From the NCBI GenBank assembly GCA_037367355.1, contig CM074706.1, positions 1,364,001 to 1,428,000 of the forward strand: DNA of 64,000 nucleotides. The letters are read 5' to 3'. The notes below the pieces were generated by a model. The model was not told where the DNA came from and ran no database searches. It worked only from the letters and a program-made list of their open reading frames with translations. Origin of the DNA: Neoscytalidium dimidiatum (taxonomy: Eukaryota; Ascomycota; Dothideomycetes; Botryosphaeriales; Botryosphaeriaceae). Shown in pieces: positions 13,640 through 26,200 of the stretch (position 1 is its first letter; the number at the start of each line of letters is the position of its first letter). A program made the position numbers and the translations under genes.

Positions 13640-16600
13640 CTACCTGCCCCCGTATAAGTATAAAACCTAAAGTTTAAGGTTAAGGAACCTAACGTTTTCG
13701 ACGGTACCCGAGGAAAACTAGATGAATTCTTGCGGTAACTATATATCTACTTCTACTTATTCGGTATAGCTTTCTAGGACGATACCTAAAAAATCTTCTT
13801 TACTAGATTATACCTCCGCGGAAATACCGCTCGGTGGTTTAAACCCTACTAGGACGACTTCGGAAAACTAAACTAGTACGAGGAGACTATACGACTGTTC
13901 TATAGCCTCTATAACTTTACTAAAACCCTCCGGGAAACGTTCGAGGATAAGAATTAATACTAAGATGCGGTATACCGAATCTAGACGCTTAAATAAACTA
14001 GGTCTATAGCGACGTATATAATCTAGTTTCGACTCTATACCTTACGACTATAATAGCCCGATAATATCCTTAAAATACTATACTATAAGGGATTAAAAGA
14101 CTATATTAAGGACGAATTCGCTAGAACTAAGCTACCCGACTTCTACTAGGAGGTAGTCCGTATCGCTATTTAACTCGACACTCGGCTATATAACCGACGT
14201 AGAGAAATAACCCGGTCTACTCGCCCTATAACTAACCCTATCTAAACTAGAAATACGATAAGCCCTAGTAAGCCTATAGATCTAGATAGCGTTAAACGCA
14301 ATAGGCTCCTATTATAAGAAGAAAAAGACCGTCGCCGTAAGAAAGACCTATATCTCTAATACGGAAAAAAGAGATACTATATACGATAGTATAAAGGAGG
14401 TAATAAGACTACGCGCTAGACCGCCGCCGCGTAGGTAACCGAAGTAGAGGACTCCTATAATAAGTAATACTAGGCCGATTATACTAATAACGAATACGAA
14501 AGCTACCGAGAGCTAAAGGAAACTAACGATTATTAGCCCGAGGTAAAAAACTAATTAAGCCTCTAACCTAGGGGCGGGTAGAAGCGTAGCTCCTAGCGCT
14601 CCTTTAGGTAACTATAACTACGACCGGTAATACTAATAGAAAACTCCCCTCTACGTATACTATAAATAACGAAGAACCCCCGGCCGAGTATACCGAGTAT
14701 CTAGTTATTAATATACTCGCTAATAGACGACGAGCTCGTGTCCTTATCGATTCGGTAGATAGGGGCAATTATATTAACCCTCGTTTCGTGGAAAAACACA
14801 ATATAAAATTCCGAGAAAAAGAATACCCCTACGAACTTATTATAGTAGATAGCTTACCTAGTATATATAGAGGAGGGTTAATTCTTATAGAAACCTAAGG
14901 ACTCGTACTATCTCGAGGAAAATACTAAGAAAGAATCTACTTAGATATTATAAAAACCCCTAGATATAATATTATTTTAGGACTCCCGTAGCTCCGAAAA
15001 TGAAAACCCTATATCGATTAGGAAAACGGAGAAGTAAAGTTTAGGTCCCGAGAAAGAGACGAGGCGCGGTAGCTGTTAAGTACTATAGCGGCGTTAGTAT
15101 ACCCCCGAATAACCCGGAGTAAGCTAGTATAAGTTAGTAAGATCTCTAAGAAGGCCCTTAGAAAGGAAGTAAAGAAAGACACCCCTACCGGAATCTTCTA
15201 GGTGCGCACTACCTCCTAAGGAATTAAAATCGAGACTTAGCAACCCCTAGAGGTTCGGTAGGCCTATAGAATCGCCTGCCTTTCTAGAAAACGAACCTAT
15301 AGACCCTAGAAACCCTAAGAACCCCGAGAACGTATAAAATGCGACCTACGGCGAGTTAACGCCACTAATATAGAAAACCCCCTAGATAACGTACCCCTAT
15401 AATATAGAAAATTCGATATCTTTACGGAGAAATAGGAAGATACTCTACTAGAATACTAACTATAGGACTATAAAATACCCTTAATGCCGGGAATATCACC
15501 TAAATTTAGTCCTTTATACTCCCTCTCTAAAAAAGAACTATAAGTGCTTAAGGAATATATTGAAACCTATCTACGAAAAGAGTATATCCGACTATCCTAG
15601 TTATTAGTAGCCTCCCCTATCCTATTCGTACCGAAACTAGGAGGAAAGCTACGACTGTGCGTAGACTACCGAGCCCTAAACGATATTACTATTAAGGACC
15701 GCTATTCCTTACCTAGGATCGACAAACTACGAGACCGACTAAGGAAAGCTAAGTATTTTACTAAGCTCGACCTCCGAGACGGCTACTACTTAATTAGAAT
15801 TAAAGAAGGCGAAGAATAGAAGACCGCCTAGCGAAGTCGCTTTAGACTATTTAAATACCTCGTTATACCTTTCGGGCTTACTAACGCCCCCGTAACCTTC
15901 TAGGCTATAATTAACGATATCCTTCGAGAATACCTAGACGTCTTCTATATAGTATATCTAGACGATATCCTAATCTACTCCGAGACCCTAGAGGAACATT
16001 AGGAATACGTGGTAAAGATACTAAGAAAATTATAGAAAAGGAAGCTATAAGTTAAGCCCGAGAAATACGCCTTCTACGCCTAAGAAGTAGAATTCCTAGG
16101 GTTTATTATCCGACCCGGGGAAGTAGTAATGGACCCTAAAAAGGTAGAATCTATTCTTAGTTAGCCTACACCTAAGAACCTCCGAGAAGTCTAATTCTTC
16201 TTAGGTTTTACTAACTTTTACCGACGGTTTATTAAGGACTACGCTAAACTAGTAGAACCCCTAACTCGACTAACCCGAAAAGACACCCGCTTCGACTAGT
16301 AGAATATATAATAGGAAGTATTTGACCTACTTAAGAAAGCCTTTATGGAAGCACCTGTCCTAGCCCTTTTCGATCCGAATAAATCTATCTACCTAGAAAC
16401 GGACGTATTAGACTATACTATAGGAGTATACCTTAGCTAGCCGGATAACTAAGAACGGCTATACCCCGTAGCTTTCTATTCTAGAAAAATATCACCTACG
16501 GAACTTAACTACGATATCTACGATAAAGAACTACTGGCTATTATTATAGCCTTTAAAGAATAGCGATATTACCTCGAAGGGGTAAACTTCGAAATAACGG

Positions 16601-18720
16601 TATACTCGGACTACTAAAACCTAGGCGCCTTTATAACTATAAAGATCCTTAATCGAAGATAGGTTAGATAGACGGAATAACTTACCTCCTTTAACTTTAA
16701 AATTGTCCACCGAAAGGGAACCGAGAATAGAAAAGCCGACGCCCTTAGCCGACGATATAACTATATACTTAATTAACCGGAACTATCCCCGGCGCTTCTA
16801 AAATAAAATAAGGAAGGAAATATTAAACTTAATAGACCTTAACTAGAGCTTACGGTAATCCGCCTCCTAGCTCTAATTACCCGAAGCTAAGCGAGGGGCC
16901 TCTAATCCTAGAAAGAACCTCCTAGGCCTTAGAGATCTCTAGGAACTGCGGACTTCTAGGAACTAGTTCCTAGGAATATAATACCCCTAGGACCTAGTTC
17001 CTTAGAAGCGCTAAGCACCTAGGAATTAACCCCTTCTAGGAATATAAACTTAGGAAGATAACCCTCCTAGGAAGGACCTCCGGAGATAAATACCCTAGAG
17101 ACATAATTAGCCTAAGAAGAAAATCCTAGAAACTAAGTCCGGGGAAATAATAGCTCCTAGAAAGCCCCCTCCGAAAACTTAGACCTATAAGAAAATAAGG
17201 ACCCTTAGGAAAATAACCCCTTACTTTTAATATAGGAAGAAAGATATCTAAAACCTACGAAAACGACCTCGAAAACGACACTATAGTATAATAATTATTA
17301 AAATAGATTTACGACTACCTAGAAGAAGACCCTGACCTTATACTAAGCCTAGAAGGGATAATCCTTTTTAAAGGACTAGTCTACGTCTTCTAACGACTTC
17401 GGCGACAACTTATTAAGGAAATCTACGCTACCCCGGTATATGGCTATAGAGGCACTAACCCCACTATAGAAAGAATTAAAAGAATATTCTATATACCGCA
17501 CTGGCGAGTACGATAGTACCGTGAACTACTGATTCACGCCGAAATAAAGCGGCACGATACGCCCCCTACGGAAAGCTATAGCTAATTATACCTCCCGACC
17601 GACCTTAGAAATCTATCTCCTTAGACTTTATTACCAAGCTACTAAAATCTAAAGAACCACTTACCGAAGTACGCTACGACGTAATCCTAGTTATTACCGA
17701 CCGACTATCTAAATAGGGGTATTTTATCCCCTATAAGGAAGCCTTAGAAGTCCCTAAGCTAGTCTATATCTTCTTAAGGTATATCTTCGTAAACTATAGA
17801 ATGCTAGAAATTATTATCTCCGATCGCGATACCCGCTTCCGCGCTCGATTCTAGTAAACCTTAATAAATAAATTAGAAACGAAGTATAAGCTATCTACCG
17901 CCTTTTATCCCTAGATAGATAGTTAGATAGAACGGCTTAACTAGACCTTAGAGGAATACCTACGAAGCTACGTAAACTACTAGTAAAATAACTAGGTAGA
18001 ACTTCTACCTCTAGTATAATTTGCTTATAATAGCATACTAGCAGAAACTACCTAAGAGACGCCGTTCTACGTTAACTTTAGATTTAAGCTACGAGCTTAT
18101 AGGGAACCTATCCTATAAGAAAATATCGTATAAAAAGGAATACTCTAAGTAGAATAATTAAAAGGTCTATACTAGAGCCTAGCCCGGGATATTAAGTTTA
18201 TTAACTACCGTATAGCTATATACTATAACCGAAGGCGATAGAAGCCGCCGCCCCTAGAAGAGGGGGATAAAGTCTAGCTTCTTACTAGAAACCTTAAAAC
18301 TAAACGACCGAGCCCCAAATTAGATTATAGGAAAATCGGCCCCTTCGAAATTAAATAAAAACTTTTTTCTGTTACCTACAAACTTAAATTACCTAAAAAT
18401 ATATACCGAAGCCCCGTCTTTTATATAGCCCTCCTTAAACTAGTACCTTAAAACGCTTAAGCACTAGAATACCCCGAGGGAGAAATTTAATCCGAAGACG
18501 TATAAGAATAGGACGTCGAAAGAATCCTAGATAGTAAAAGAGACCCCGACGGTTAGCTTAAATACCTAGTTAAATAGGAAAATTACGACGACTTAGAAAA
18601 TACCTGGAAGCCTTTACCGAACCTTAACTGCCTAGAACTTCTCGCGGACTTCTACCGATAAAACCCGGATCGCCTAGCCCTAGAGTATCCTCCTAGGATA
18701 CGAAACCCGGAGGAGGAGTT
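13640..18720 (+). pseudogene. B gag-pol remnant with chromodomain
   Basis: Gag spans about 13,650-14,560 and ends in a zinc knuckle near 14,349-14,394 whose Cys and His now read Tyr. Protease is near 14,700-15,000 (VLIDSV, from a DSG-type active site). Reverse transcriptase is at about 15,480-15,990, with [21 protein letters not shown] and an intact YLDDILIY at about 15,955. RNase H follows at about 16,370-16,770 ([13 protein letters not shown]), integrase at about 17,350-18,100 (VITDRLSK; ISDRDTRFRA), and a chromodomain at about 18,520-18,680 (LKYLVK*ENYDD...W). In-frame TAG/TAA codons are frequent but fewer than in A, and the element is not functional. Confidence 0.9.
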
Positions 18721-18789
18721 AGAGACACCTAGAATTGGTTAATAGGGGCCTACCGGGGAACCACTCTATCGGCGCCCGCTACGTTACTA

Positions 18790-19160
18790 CTAGACCCGCT
18801 AAGCGAATACGGCGTAGCCTTACTATCCGAGTCTATAGGGATATCCTAAGGAGCGCGACCCTCGCGAACGGTAGCCTCCCTCTCTATACGTTCCTCCGCC
18901 TCTAGAGTAGATATCTCCTAAGTAAATAAAGTAGTATTCCGCTGCTTAACGTACCGTAATAGACGTTAAATCTATTGCTTCTTACGCTAGGCGTCGCGGA
19001 ATCGCCGAGCCGCCGCCTTCGCGGTAAGAGCGATACGGGAAGTAGCCTTAGCTACCTAATCCGCCGCCTTAGCTACGGTATTAGCATCCTCCTCTTCTAT
19101 AACTACTTAGCTCTCCGCCTATTCTAAACGCTAAAGTAAGTCGGTACGAGCCCAATCTAA
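18790..19160 (-). pseudogene. B antisense coiled-coil frame
   Basis: The minus strand reads a frame rich in Ala, Lys, Arg and Glu (AKAAARRFRDA, then RLLRYVKQRN and ISTLEAEERIEREA, ending SGSSSNVAGAD). It is broken only by TAG/TAA at likely Gln sites. Its order of blocks and its C-terminal end match the antisense frame of element A. The frame probably starts nearer the 3' LTR, towards about 19,450, where sequence conservation with A can no longer be judged by eye. No function is known to me. Confidence 0.5.
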
Positions 19161-19505
19161 GCGACGAACTAAGAAATAGTTAGGACCGCTAGATAATAGC
19201 GAAAGACGACTTATATTCTAAATCTAAAGAACTCGCTATAGCGTTATACAACGTACGACTAATAGAGGTATAATAAGAATAAGCCGAGTAAAACTTAGCG
19301 ATAATATAAAGGGGTTCCTCTCGCTACTAATAACGACGATAAGACACGTTAGTAGGACGCCCCTACGCCTTAATACGCTAAGCTTAACGACGGCGACGAA
19401 GGGTACGGATAGAAGATATCGCGAAACTAAGGAAAAAGAACGATAAGTAAGGGCCACGCATCTTATAAAAGCTTTCGGGCCGAAAGCTATCTAGAGGGGG
19501 GATAG

Positions 19506-19922
19506 TATTACGGAGTATCTATAAGAGGATAGAAGTTAGGGTACGGCGCTAAGCGAGTCCCCGCGCCGCGGACCGATAACTACGCTTATTACTTAGTACC
19601 GTTACTAACGGTTATAACGCTAAGACCGCACCCTTATAAATATAACCGCCTACTATAACCTACCGCAATATAGTAGTTAGGAATTACGATTATAGATAGA
19701 TATTTCCTTATATATAAGTATACTTATTTATAGTAGTTAGGACCTCCGTAGTTAAGTCTAATTATTATCTTATACCCCTCTTATACCTTCTCTACCTAAC
19801 TACGGCTGCTATCCTCTAAATATAGTATTTAGTAATATTCTAGATAGCGGTAGTAAACCTTAGACGCTGTAACCCTCCCCGACGTTCTAACCTTACCCCT
19901 CTTTCTAAGTCCTAGCGTAATA
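19506..19922 (+). repeat. 3' LTR of B (417 bp)
   Basis: It matches the LTR at 12873-13289 along its whole length. The polypurine tract lies at about 19,492-19,505, and the target duplication ATAGG follows at 19923-19927, where element A resumes. Confidence 0.95.
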
Positions 19923-20210
19923 ATAGGGGAAGCTATATTAGAAGGAAAAGAATAAAGGTAGCCTCGCTTAGTATACTCGTAATACCTCTTAGAATCCGGC
20001 GATATAAGATAACGAAGATAAGGTCTCTCTACGTAAAAGAAATAACGTCTAGGAGCGTTAGTACCGTTACGAAGAATACGAGTAAGAAGCGCGTATCGAC
20101 GAGCGGAACTAGATATAACGGTAGAGAAATAATCTTAAGGGAACTAAGAAGGGAGCTTAACTACCTTTATATTCGACCTTCGGGCCGAAGGTTACCTAGA
20201 GGGGGGATAG

Positions 20211-20595
20211 TATTATAGTATAGTCGCCTAGAAAGGCGGATAACGAAATCCTATAACTACTTACCGCCTACGTAACTAACTCGGGGCCTAACTCGGTAGA
20301 ATATCTATCGATACTAATATACTAGACTATCGTATACTCGCTTAGTAAAGCTTAGACTACTAATTAGTACTAATTAGTAGGTTAATATTATAGATTACTA
20401 CTAATCGTATCGATTACTCTATATATATAGACTATACTTATTTATCGTAGTTAGGACCCTCGTAGTTAACTTATTAATTAATTCCTACTCTACTATTATA
20501 CGAACCTCCCCTACCTACTACTATATCGGCCCCTAGAAAGCCTAAGCTATCTAACGACGCGCCTCGACTCCTCTAGAAAGAGTTCTAGCGTAATA
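20211..20595 (+). repeat. 3' LTR of A (385 bp)
   Basis: It matches 6966-7350. The polypurine tract (20199-20210) abuts it, and the second TAGTA target copy follows at 20596-20600, where the chromodomain of element C resumes. Confidence 0.95.
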
Positions 20596-21186
20596 TAGTA
20601 CCTTATTAAATAGAAAGGCTAGCCGGCTAAGTATAATAAGTAGAAGATTAAAAGCGAACTTAATAATTACTAAAAGTTATTATAGACGTATAAGAAGTAA
20701 TATTTAAACGCGGGAATAACGCGGCCCCCGTATAAGCGAGTAAGATTATTAATAAACGAAACTAATCCTCTAATTAAGCTAATAAGAAAAGATAGTACGG
20801 CGAAAGAATCTTCTAAAAAAGACTTAAAGCGGCCTTCTAGTACGAGAAATAAGCGTAGAATAAAATAAATTTAGAAGATAGAACTTTAGTAGTAGAAAGA
20901 GCTAGTAGAAAGCTAATAAGATAGCGAAATAGCGGGAAAGTATTATTAGTTACTAAAAAACTCTTTTATTTCTTATATCTCTTATATTAGTATAGGTAAT
21001 ATTCTAGCGCTAAGTAGAAATCGCGATAGTTAGTTTTAATAGTATATTAAGTATAGAGTAATCTTAAATAAAGTTATCTATTAATTACTATTAGATAAAC
21101 GCTAAGAAAATAAGTAGAACTTTTATAAGAATATAACTAAAAAAAAAAAAAAGAGAATCTATAATACTAAATACTATAACCCGCTT
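20596..21186 (+). pseudogene. C chromodomain second half and 3' tail
   Basis: Directly after the TAGTA duplication the frame reads YLIK*KG*PAKYNK, the second beta strands and helix start of a chromodomain, in frame with the half that ends at 6965 once A and one duplication are removed. A basic tail with several Gln-to-stop changes follows to about 20,960. Beyond that the sequence is A/T-rich and holds a 14-base A run near 21,140. The tail ends where the LINE-1 5' region begins; C's 3' LTR is not seen. Confidence 0.75.
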
Positions 21187-21839
21187 ATCTTTAACTATAC
21201 CTTCGAATTCGACCCTAAGAAAAAGCGCTAAGACTAGTATCTATCGAAAGCTCTTAATTTCCTTAGCTAGATTCTCGAATCTTAGCTTCGTAGCTATACG
21301 CGCTACTACGTTATCGCGTGGAAAAGAGACCTTGTTAGGCCGAATCGCCTCGCTCTACCTCCGTACCTCTACGAAATTCCTAAATCGACCCGAAAACGTA
21401 CGAAATTTTTGGAATCTACCGAAAACACCTACGCGTACCTCCGTACGAAGTTATACGAGATTTAGAGCGCGTTTGATACTAAATCTAAAGCGAAGCTCCC
21501 TCTTCTCCGTTCCGCTCCTTTTCCGCGGCCCGTATACGTAGAGTTTTCACTACCTTCCTACCTACGCGAACTAAGAATAACCGAAAATAAGTGAAAAGCT
21601 TAACCGAATAGCCCCGAAAATGCTTCGTTACTTCTTAGGAGAAAGTAACGAAGAAAATTCCCCGCGCTCGCCCGGAGTTCGTTTATTTACGGCTTAGTTT
21701 AGATAAAACTAAAGCCGGCGATTTCTTTCTAGTCTAATTTCCTATTTCTACTATTTCCTTTCTAGAAAGAGTATAGAAAACTAAGGATATCTGCCTCCAG
21801 ACCCCTAGATTTCCCGGACCCTCTCGCCTCGACTACAAT

Positions 21840-23190
21840 TACTTATCGACTACGCCGGTAGTTATCGAATCTTCGAATACTACGGAATCGAGTAGTATCG
21901 AAGATATCGAGATAGAAAACGACGAAGTAATACCGCTATCGAGAAGGCTAAAGGTAACGATAACGGTAGAGCTTACGCCGACGCTAGGAAAAAGACTCTC
22001 CTTCTCGCCGATAACTACGGGCACTAACCCGTTCGAATACCGCCCCGAGAAAAGAACCCGGTATATACCGGAATCGAAACTAAAGTCCTCCGCGGAATAT
22101 ATCGAAGCCGCGTTTAATTATCTTATTAAGGCGATCGACCTCAAAGATAACCGGTCTAAGGTAAATAATCTTAGCGAACTTCTTACCGTCTTCCGCAAAT
22201 ATACGGTAAAAGAGAAAATTAACTTTACTAAGTCGATTCTCGTAACTAAAGTCCGCGTACTCGAAAACGTATCCCGTACGCTTTCGAATAAAACGAGGAA
22301 TCTCGGGGCTACCTCTATAGCTACTACGGGAAAACCCTAGCCTAGCCAGCTAGTCCCGGTAAAAAAACCTACCTTCTACGCCTCGGTAGCGGTAGGTTTA
22401 GTTCTAAACGACGGTTTTATAACCGTATCGTATAAAAAACCAACTAAAAAAACAACTACGAAGCTCGTAAAACCAACGTCTATTAAAGATAGATAAATTA
22501 CCGTCTCCTACGACGGCTTACGAGATTAATTTAATAGAATCCGACTCCGATAAAAGCTAAACCTCGCGTTCGCGGGAGCCGGTTTCGTAAATAAACCCGT
22601 TATCTAAGGAACTTCCCTTTCGTTTAAGGGAAATATCCTAATTACGGGCACCGAAGGCTATACTAGCTAATTTCTCTTAGAAAAAGAGAATATTATTAGG
22701 AAAGTCCTTCCTAATTCTAACCCGAAACTAGTCGAGGCCTAGTATAAGGTTATTATCTACGGAATCTCTATACGGGAGACTAAGGATATTCTAATCGACT
22801 CCTTTATTAAGGAGGAAATAGAGACCTTTAACGTAGGTCTTTCTCCTATCGGAAAGCCCTACTAGGCCACCTCTAAGGAGAAAAGAGAAAACTAATCCGC
22901 GGGGTCTATTATAGTCTCGTTCCGTACGGAAAAGGAATAGAAAAAGGCTATTAATAGCCGCCTTTTTATATACGGAATAAGCTATAAGGTAGAGAAAGCA
23001 CGGATTATTTCTAAGGGAATTTAATGCCGTAACTACCTTAAAAACGGACACGAAACGATAAAATACACGAGGACTCCTATATACGAAATCTATAAAAAGG
23101 AGCACCTTACGAGAGAGTATAAGTATAAATTTATAGGCTATAAAGCCTCTAAAGGTATATAGTACTAGTACTATTCTAACTCGAATTAAC
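21840..23190 (+). pseudogene. LINE-1 ORF1 (gag-like, zinc knuckles) remnant
   Basis: The forward frame upstream of the endonuclease encodes a basic protein ending in a cluster of former CCHC knuckles at about 23,020-23,165. There Cys/His positions appear as C or Y (CRNYLKNGHETIKYTRTP; EIYKKEHLTREYKYK). ORF1 proteins of Tad/I-type LINEs bind the element RNA. RIP stops and loss of Cys codons make it non-functional. The exact start is unclear because ATG is nearly absent. Confidence 0.65.
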
Positions 23191-23279
23191 TAACCCCTTT
23201 TATCTATAGATAAACTAAGGGTATTTTAAGCTAATTTAAATAGAAACGCTCTAGCTACGGAGAGCCTTCTATCTAGAGC

Positions 23280-26200
23280 AATCGACCTTAAAATTAGCCT
23301 AATTCTTATACAAGAACTATAGCTAACAAACCCCGAAAATCCTAGAGAAAGGCGGTCGGTTAACTACCCCGCGTTCGTTTAAATTCTACCGGATTATTCG
23401 GAGACCGCGTACGTTAGTATATATATCCCGTTATCTAACGGGAATAGATATTAACTATAACTCCGCGGTAACTAAATCCTCTAACTTAATAGTTCTAAAA
23501 GTAATAGAGGAAAATAGCTAATTCTACCTCTTTAACTTATATAATTAAAAGGAATAAGGAAACGATAATTCCTCCTATACGCTAGAACGTATTCTAGGCT
23601 ACTAATAGCTAGAATTCCCTAGTATTATAGCCGGGGACTTTAATATTTACTACCCGTAGTGGGACCTAAGGTCCCCCTTCTCGAACAGGGCCTCCGCCCT
23701 ACAATTAGATTAAATCTAATAACCTAGACCTCTAAATACGCCGGGAGAATGCTTCTGCCATTAAACTAGATAGGCCTACGGTAATAGATCTAACGCTCTC
23801 TAGCCGAGGGCTAACGAATAAAATAACGGACTAGTAAATACTCGAATCTATCGGATCCGACTACTTCCCTATTTTATTTTAAATCCAATTAAATAAACGA
23901 ATAAACTAGGAGAAATCTAAGTAAATTAGATTTAATTACGAGAAGGCGAACTAGGATAAATTCTCTAAGATCTTTAAAGAAAAAGCCTCGAACTTTATAG
24001 AAAAGCTACGCCCCTAGCTAGCTATTCTAGAAGAGGAGAATAAAGATCTTAGCCTAGAGATTCTAAAAGACCGTTTAAAAGAAGTCTTACTTTTAGAAAA
24101 ACTAGGAGAATCCCTAACTAACCTTATACGGTAAGTAGCGGACTAAGCTATTCCGAAAACTACCCCGCTAGCTAAAGCTAAACCCTAGTAGAATTCTATT
24201 CTAATAGAGGCCCGAGGGAACCTTAAACGATAAACGCGGCTTATACGACGCTCGCCGGAGCTCGTAAATAAGCAAAACTTCCTAAAAACCCGTAACGAAT
24301 ACTTCTCTCTTCGTAAAGAAAACGCGGGACTACTAGAATTCGTTTCTAAGTAAAAATACCCCCGAAACTATCTTTAAAGTAATAGCCTATATAAAACACC
24401 GTCCGATAGAACGAATCCCTCCGATTCGGTAAAAAACCTACTATAATTAGAAGGGAAAAGCTCCTTGTTAAAAGAAACGTTATTTCTATCCCCTAACGTA
24501 CGAATTAAAAATAACTGGATAAATTACCAGCCGGATCTAAGCTGGGAATAGCCAATTCTAGATAAAAAGAGTCGAACGAACGTATTCGAACCTAATAAAG
24601 GAACTACGCTTACGGACCTAATTTAATATCCTAATAAATTATTATTTAGGCCTATAACGTATCCCCGAAAGCCTTCTATTTTATCTATTCGAACCTCTTT
24701 AAATATGGCTACTATCTAAAGTACTAGAGATAAGTAACGGGGGTAATTTTAAAGAAACCTAATAAGCCGGATCCCGCGAATCTAAAGACTTATAGGGTTA
24801 TCTCTCTATTAAATTACCTAGGAAAAGTACTCGAACGAGTAATAGCTAAACGCCTCGGTTTTCTAGCGGAAACGATAAATCTAATTTACCCTATATAAAT
24901 AGGGGGAAGACTTAAAAAATCCGCTATAGACGTCTACTTTATTCTAACGAATTTAGTAGAGGAAAACCGAAAGGCAAAGCTAAAAATATCTACGCTATTT
25001 TTAGACGTACGCGTGCTTACGACTACGTCGCGTGGAATAACTTCTAGGAATTTTAAGAAAGTTAAAGCTCCGACTAATCTACTCGCGTAGATTAGAACTT
25101 TCTTAAATTCCCGATAATTACGCCTTAGTTTCGATAGAAATATAGAAGAATTTAGTAACGTAGAAACGGGTATACCGTAAGGAAGTCCTATTTCGCTAAT
25201 ACTATTTCTAATATATATCCGAGATCTATTTTAAACGAAATCCGCTACCTACTTATCTTATATCGACGATATCTCTTTAATAGTAAGCTCGAAAAGCTAG
25301 AAAAGAAATATAAAGATATTAGAAAGAGAAGCGGAAAGACTCTATAAACTAGGCGCGGAAAATACTATATAATTCGACCTCGAAAAAACCGAATTAATGC
25401 ATTTTTCTAAAGAAAAAACGGTAAGAGATTCTACTCTAAAACTACCTACGGGTTTAGTTATAAAGCCTAAGAATCTAGTTTGATATCTAGGAGTTTTCTT
25501 AGATCCACTCCTTAATTTTAAGGAACACGTCGATATTAGAATAAGCTAAGCTCGTTCGAGCCTCTCGAGGATAAATAGACTAGCTAACATCGAAAACGAA
25601 CTAAAACCTAACGCGGTACGGCAGTTATACTTAGCCTACGTTACCTCCGTCTCCGACTACGGCTCCGTTCTATACTAGAATAACTAAGCGAATTTTAAAC
25701 GAAAAGCTACGATACTCTAAAATCTAGCTCTACGGAAAATACTAGGCGTTTTTAAAACCGCTCTAATTACTCCCCTCGAAATAGAAGCCGCGATCCTACC
25801 CTCGGAAATTCGCTTAGAAAACAACCTTCAATCCTACGCCCTACGAAGTCTTAAATTAGACCAAAAATACCTAATTTGAAGCCTTCTAGAAAGAGAGAAC
25901 AAATACGAAAGTAAGCTCGTTCGAAAAATTAGAGACTTTCTAAAAGATAAGCCGTATAACCTCGAAACGGTTAATCCTTTCTACTTTCTACCTTAGGGGC
26001 TATCTACCCCCTATTCGGTTAAAGTCTCTAAACTCTCGAAAGAAGAATAAGCTAAGAAATACCTAAACGAACTCGAAAACCCCTTAGATAACCTAATATC
26101 TATCTATACGGACGCGAGTTCGATTCCGAATAAAACCGGAATTAGACTAGTAGTTTTTATAGATAGAAACGACCCTATCTTTAAAGACGAAACTACTATT

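Larger units (their letters stand above)
12873..19922 (+). mobile_element. B: innermost full-length chromovirus, TSD ATAGG
   Basis: B is 7,050 bp with 417 bp LTRs at both ends and perfect ATAGG duplications at 12868-12872 and 19923-19927. It sits in the 3' non-coding part of A. LTR ends are TATTACG...CGTAATA, as in A, but the bodies of the LTRs differ, so it is a sister family. A purine tract with six G residues and GATAG precedes the 3' LTR. B keeps visibly more CpA and TpG than A or C, including an intact YLDDIL catalytic block, which fits its being the last of the three to arrive. Confidence 0.95.
6966..20595 (+). mobile_element. A: full-length chromovirus, TSD TAGTA, split by B
   Basis: A has 385 bp LTRs at 6966-7350 and 20211-20595 and is flanked by perfect TAGTA duplications at 6961-6965 and 20596-20600. 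Without the nested element B and its duplicated 5 bp, A is about 6,575 bp, a normal size for a fungal chromovirus. LTR ends are TATTACG...TAATA (TG...CA after RIP). A primer-binding region follows the 5' LTR, and a purine tract (GAGGGGGGATAG, 20199-20210) sits right before the 3' LTR. A minus-strand fragment (28311-30414) and a solo LTR (43574-43958) of the same family are also present. Confidence 0.95.
3026..21186 (+). mobile_element. C: outermost Ty3/gypsy chromovirus, host of A
   Basis: Two pieces make up C: 3026-6965 and 20596 to about 21186, split by element A. The first piece carries gag/protease remnants, a reverse transcriptase, RNase H, integrase and the first half of a chromodomain; the second carries the rest of the chromodomain and a 3' tail. 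The 5' end is replaced by the inverted copy C', and the 3' end stops where LINE-1 begins, so no LTR of its own is visible here. It is the most heavily mutated of the three nested elements, in line with being the oldest. Confidence 0.8.

Noticed and set aside
19236..19457. Minus-strand frame of 73 codons in element B as a gene
   Set aside because: It lies in the 3' region of a degraded retroelement, in a different frame from the conserved antisense blocks, and has no family resemblance.
21130..21150. A run of 14 A as the poly(A) tail of another element
   Set aside because: All LINE ends in the window have AAAT repeats, and no LINE sequence precedes the run; it lies in the tail of element C.
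21332..23105. Three short frames (21332-21541, 21839-22024, 22791-23105) as genes
   Set aside because: They are in LINE-1; two run against its ORF1 and none matches the element's own reading frame for long.
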